Assembly: GCA_026709725.1 (NCBI GenBank)
Contig: JAPOSK010000494.1
Coordinates: 1-6,091, forward strand
DNA length: 6,091 nt
Direction: 5' to 3'
Source: Paracoccaceae bacterium
Lineage (GTDB): Bacteria; Pseudomonadota; Alphaproteobacteria; Rhodobacterales; Rhodobacteraceae
The notes under the pieces were generated by a model. That model had not been told where the DNA came from, did no database searches, and saw only the letters and a list, made by a program, of their open reading frames with translations. The translations under genes and the position numbers were made by a program. This document shows, in pieces, positions 5,469 through 6,091 of the stretch. Within the stretch, counting starts at the first letter, position 1. Every line of letters begins with the position of its first letter.

Positions 5469-6086
5469 TCACCTCCTCCCGCTCAAAAAAAAATCTATGT
5501 CCATCTCATCCATCTGTATACGTTTATTCGCCGCGCCATCTATTTCCCGAATCACATCCTCATACGCCTTCATGTCAACAAGATCGACACTGCCTCTGAC
5601 TCGGCGCAAATCCCGCAGGGCCGTCGCCGGTGCGGCAATTCGGATTGGACGCCCAACCTCTCGCGTATTCTCCAAGATGCCCTGCGCGTGGCGCGCGGTA
5701 TGGTGGAATAAAATCCCGCCATAGGGTGTCCTGAATTTTCCGCTCCTTCCGGTTGTCATTACGGTGATGCGACCGGTTGAGATTTGGGAGATCACGCCGT
5801 ATTCCGACAAGGCGGATTCCATGCTGAGGTAATTGTACTCACCCCGTCGTGCGCAAGTGACGATGGTTTCAAGAAGATGCGCATGGGATCGCAGACCGGC
5901 GTCGAAAACATAAACACCCCGCAGAGCATTGGTCAGCAGGCCTTTATCGGTCAACCTCTTGAGGCCAACGCTGAATGAAGCCCGTGAGGCTTCCGGGAAT
6001 ATTCTGCGCAGATCATCGATGGTGAAAACCGCCCGACCCTGTTGCGCCCATCTGTGCAGGACTTCGTTTGCATATTGATATTTCAT
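5469..6086 (-). CDS. abiEi: AbiEi-family antitoxin and transcriptional repressor (type IV toxin-antitoxin)
   Basis: This 205-residue protein is the cognate antitoxin of AbiEii. In characterised systems AbiEi does not bind the toxin directly; it counters toxin activity and represses the operon through an N-terminal winged helix. Here residues 1-65 form the winged-helix region (FTIDDLRRIFPEASRASFSV, then GLKRLTDKGLLTNALRGVYV). The C-terminal part (about 70-205) includes NYLSMESALSEYGVISQIST, GRITVMTTGRSGKFRTPYGG, ILFHHTA and RIAAPATALRDL, typical of the AbiEi antitoxin domain. The ATG at 6086 gives the family's usual length; its promoter and ribosome binding site lie beyond the window end. It appears intact, unlike its partner toxin. 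The next gene starts 1 nt after its stop codon, so the two were one operon. The call is firm on domain pattern and gene order. Confidence 0.9.
   Translation of the reverse strand: MKYQYANEVLHRWAQQGRAVFTIDDLRRIFPEASRASFSVGLKRLTDKGLLTNALRGVYVFDAGLRSHAHLLETIVTCARRGEYNYLSMESALSEYGVISQISTGRITVMTTGRSGKFRTPYGGILFHHTARHAQGILENTREVGRPIRIAAPATALRDLRRVRGSVDLVDMKAYEDVIREIDGAANKRIQMDEMDIDFFLSGRR
5472..5480 (-). promoter_or_regulatory. Ribosome binding site for the TTG start of AbiEii
   Basis: GGGAGGAGG at the end of abiEi lies 4 nt before TTG (5467-5465). The strong site fixes this unusual start codon, as no ATG or GTG in the same frame is nearby. The abiEi stop (5471-5469) is 1 nt away, so toxin translation is probably coupled to that of the antitoxin. 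Confidence 0.65.
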
Positions 6087-6091
6087 GGACA

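Noticed and set aside
1..6091. Insertion sequences, CRISPR arrays, rRNA or tRNA genes
   Set aside because: No transposase domain, spaced repeat array or RNA gene signature was seen on either strand.

Overview
The window looks like part of a defence island from a Gram-negative, probably alphaproteobacterial, chromosome or plasmid. The moderately high GC content, the codon use and the protein styles fit Rhodospirillales/Acetobacteraceae-like genomes. That placement is an impression from protein style and is not proven by any marker gene in the window. Almost everything points to the minus strand; one small gene lies on the plus strand.

Reading along the minus strand from high to low coordinates, the first block (6086-4551) is an AbiE-type (type IV) toxin-antitoxin pair. 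An intact AbiEi antitoxin (5469-6086) is followed after 1 nt by an AbiEii nucleotidyltransferase toxin that starts at TTG. AbiEii is split by a one-base frameshift: its N-terminal 115 codons end at a TAA (5120), and the rest continues in the -1 frame to 4551. The break sits exactly on a G-GGA-AAA heptamer, so it is either a lesion (toxin lost, antitoxin kept) or, less likely, programmed frameshifting.

The middle (about 4550-3100) is gene-poor. It holds about 400 bp with no recognisable gene (4150-4550), a 72-codon plus-strand gene for a coiled-coil plus single-membrane-helix protein (3931-4149), a perfect 16-bp palindrome (3830-3845), and the decayed remains of a ParDE-type toxin-antitoxin module (3776-3214). 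The ParDE remnant has a good Shine-Dalgarno sequence, but the antitoxin and toxin are broken across several frames.

The left half (3090 to 1, continuing out of the window) is an apparently intact type I restriction-modification operon. It consists of hsdM (methyltransferase), hsdS (specificity subunit with two target-recognition domains) and the start of a PD-(D/E)XK nuclease-like gene of the DUF4268 type. The genes are joined by ATGA and TGATG stop/start overlaps, which implies translational coupling. No hsdR is visible; if present it should lie beyond position 1.

No single entirely new system stands out. The points most worth following are the frameshifted AbiEii with its slippery heptamer, the fossil ParDE module, the nuclease-like gene coupled to hsdS, and the unassigned small membrane protein with its nearby palindrome.
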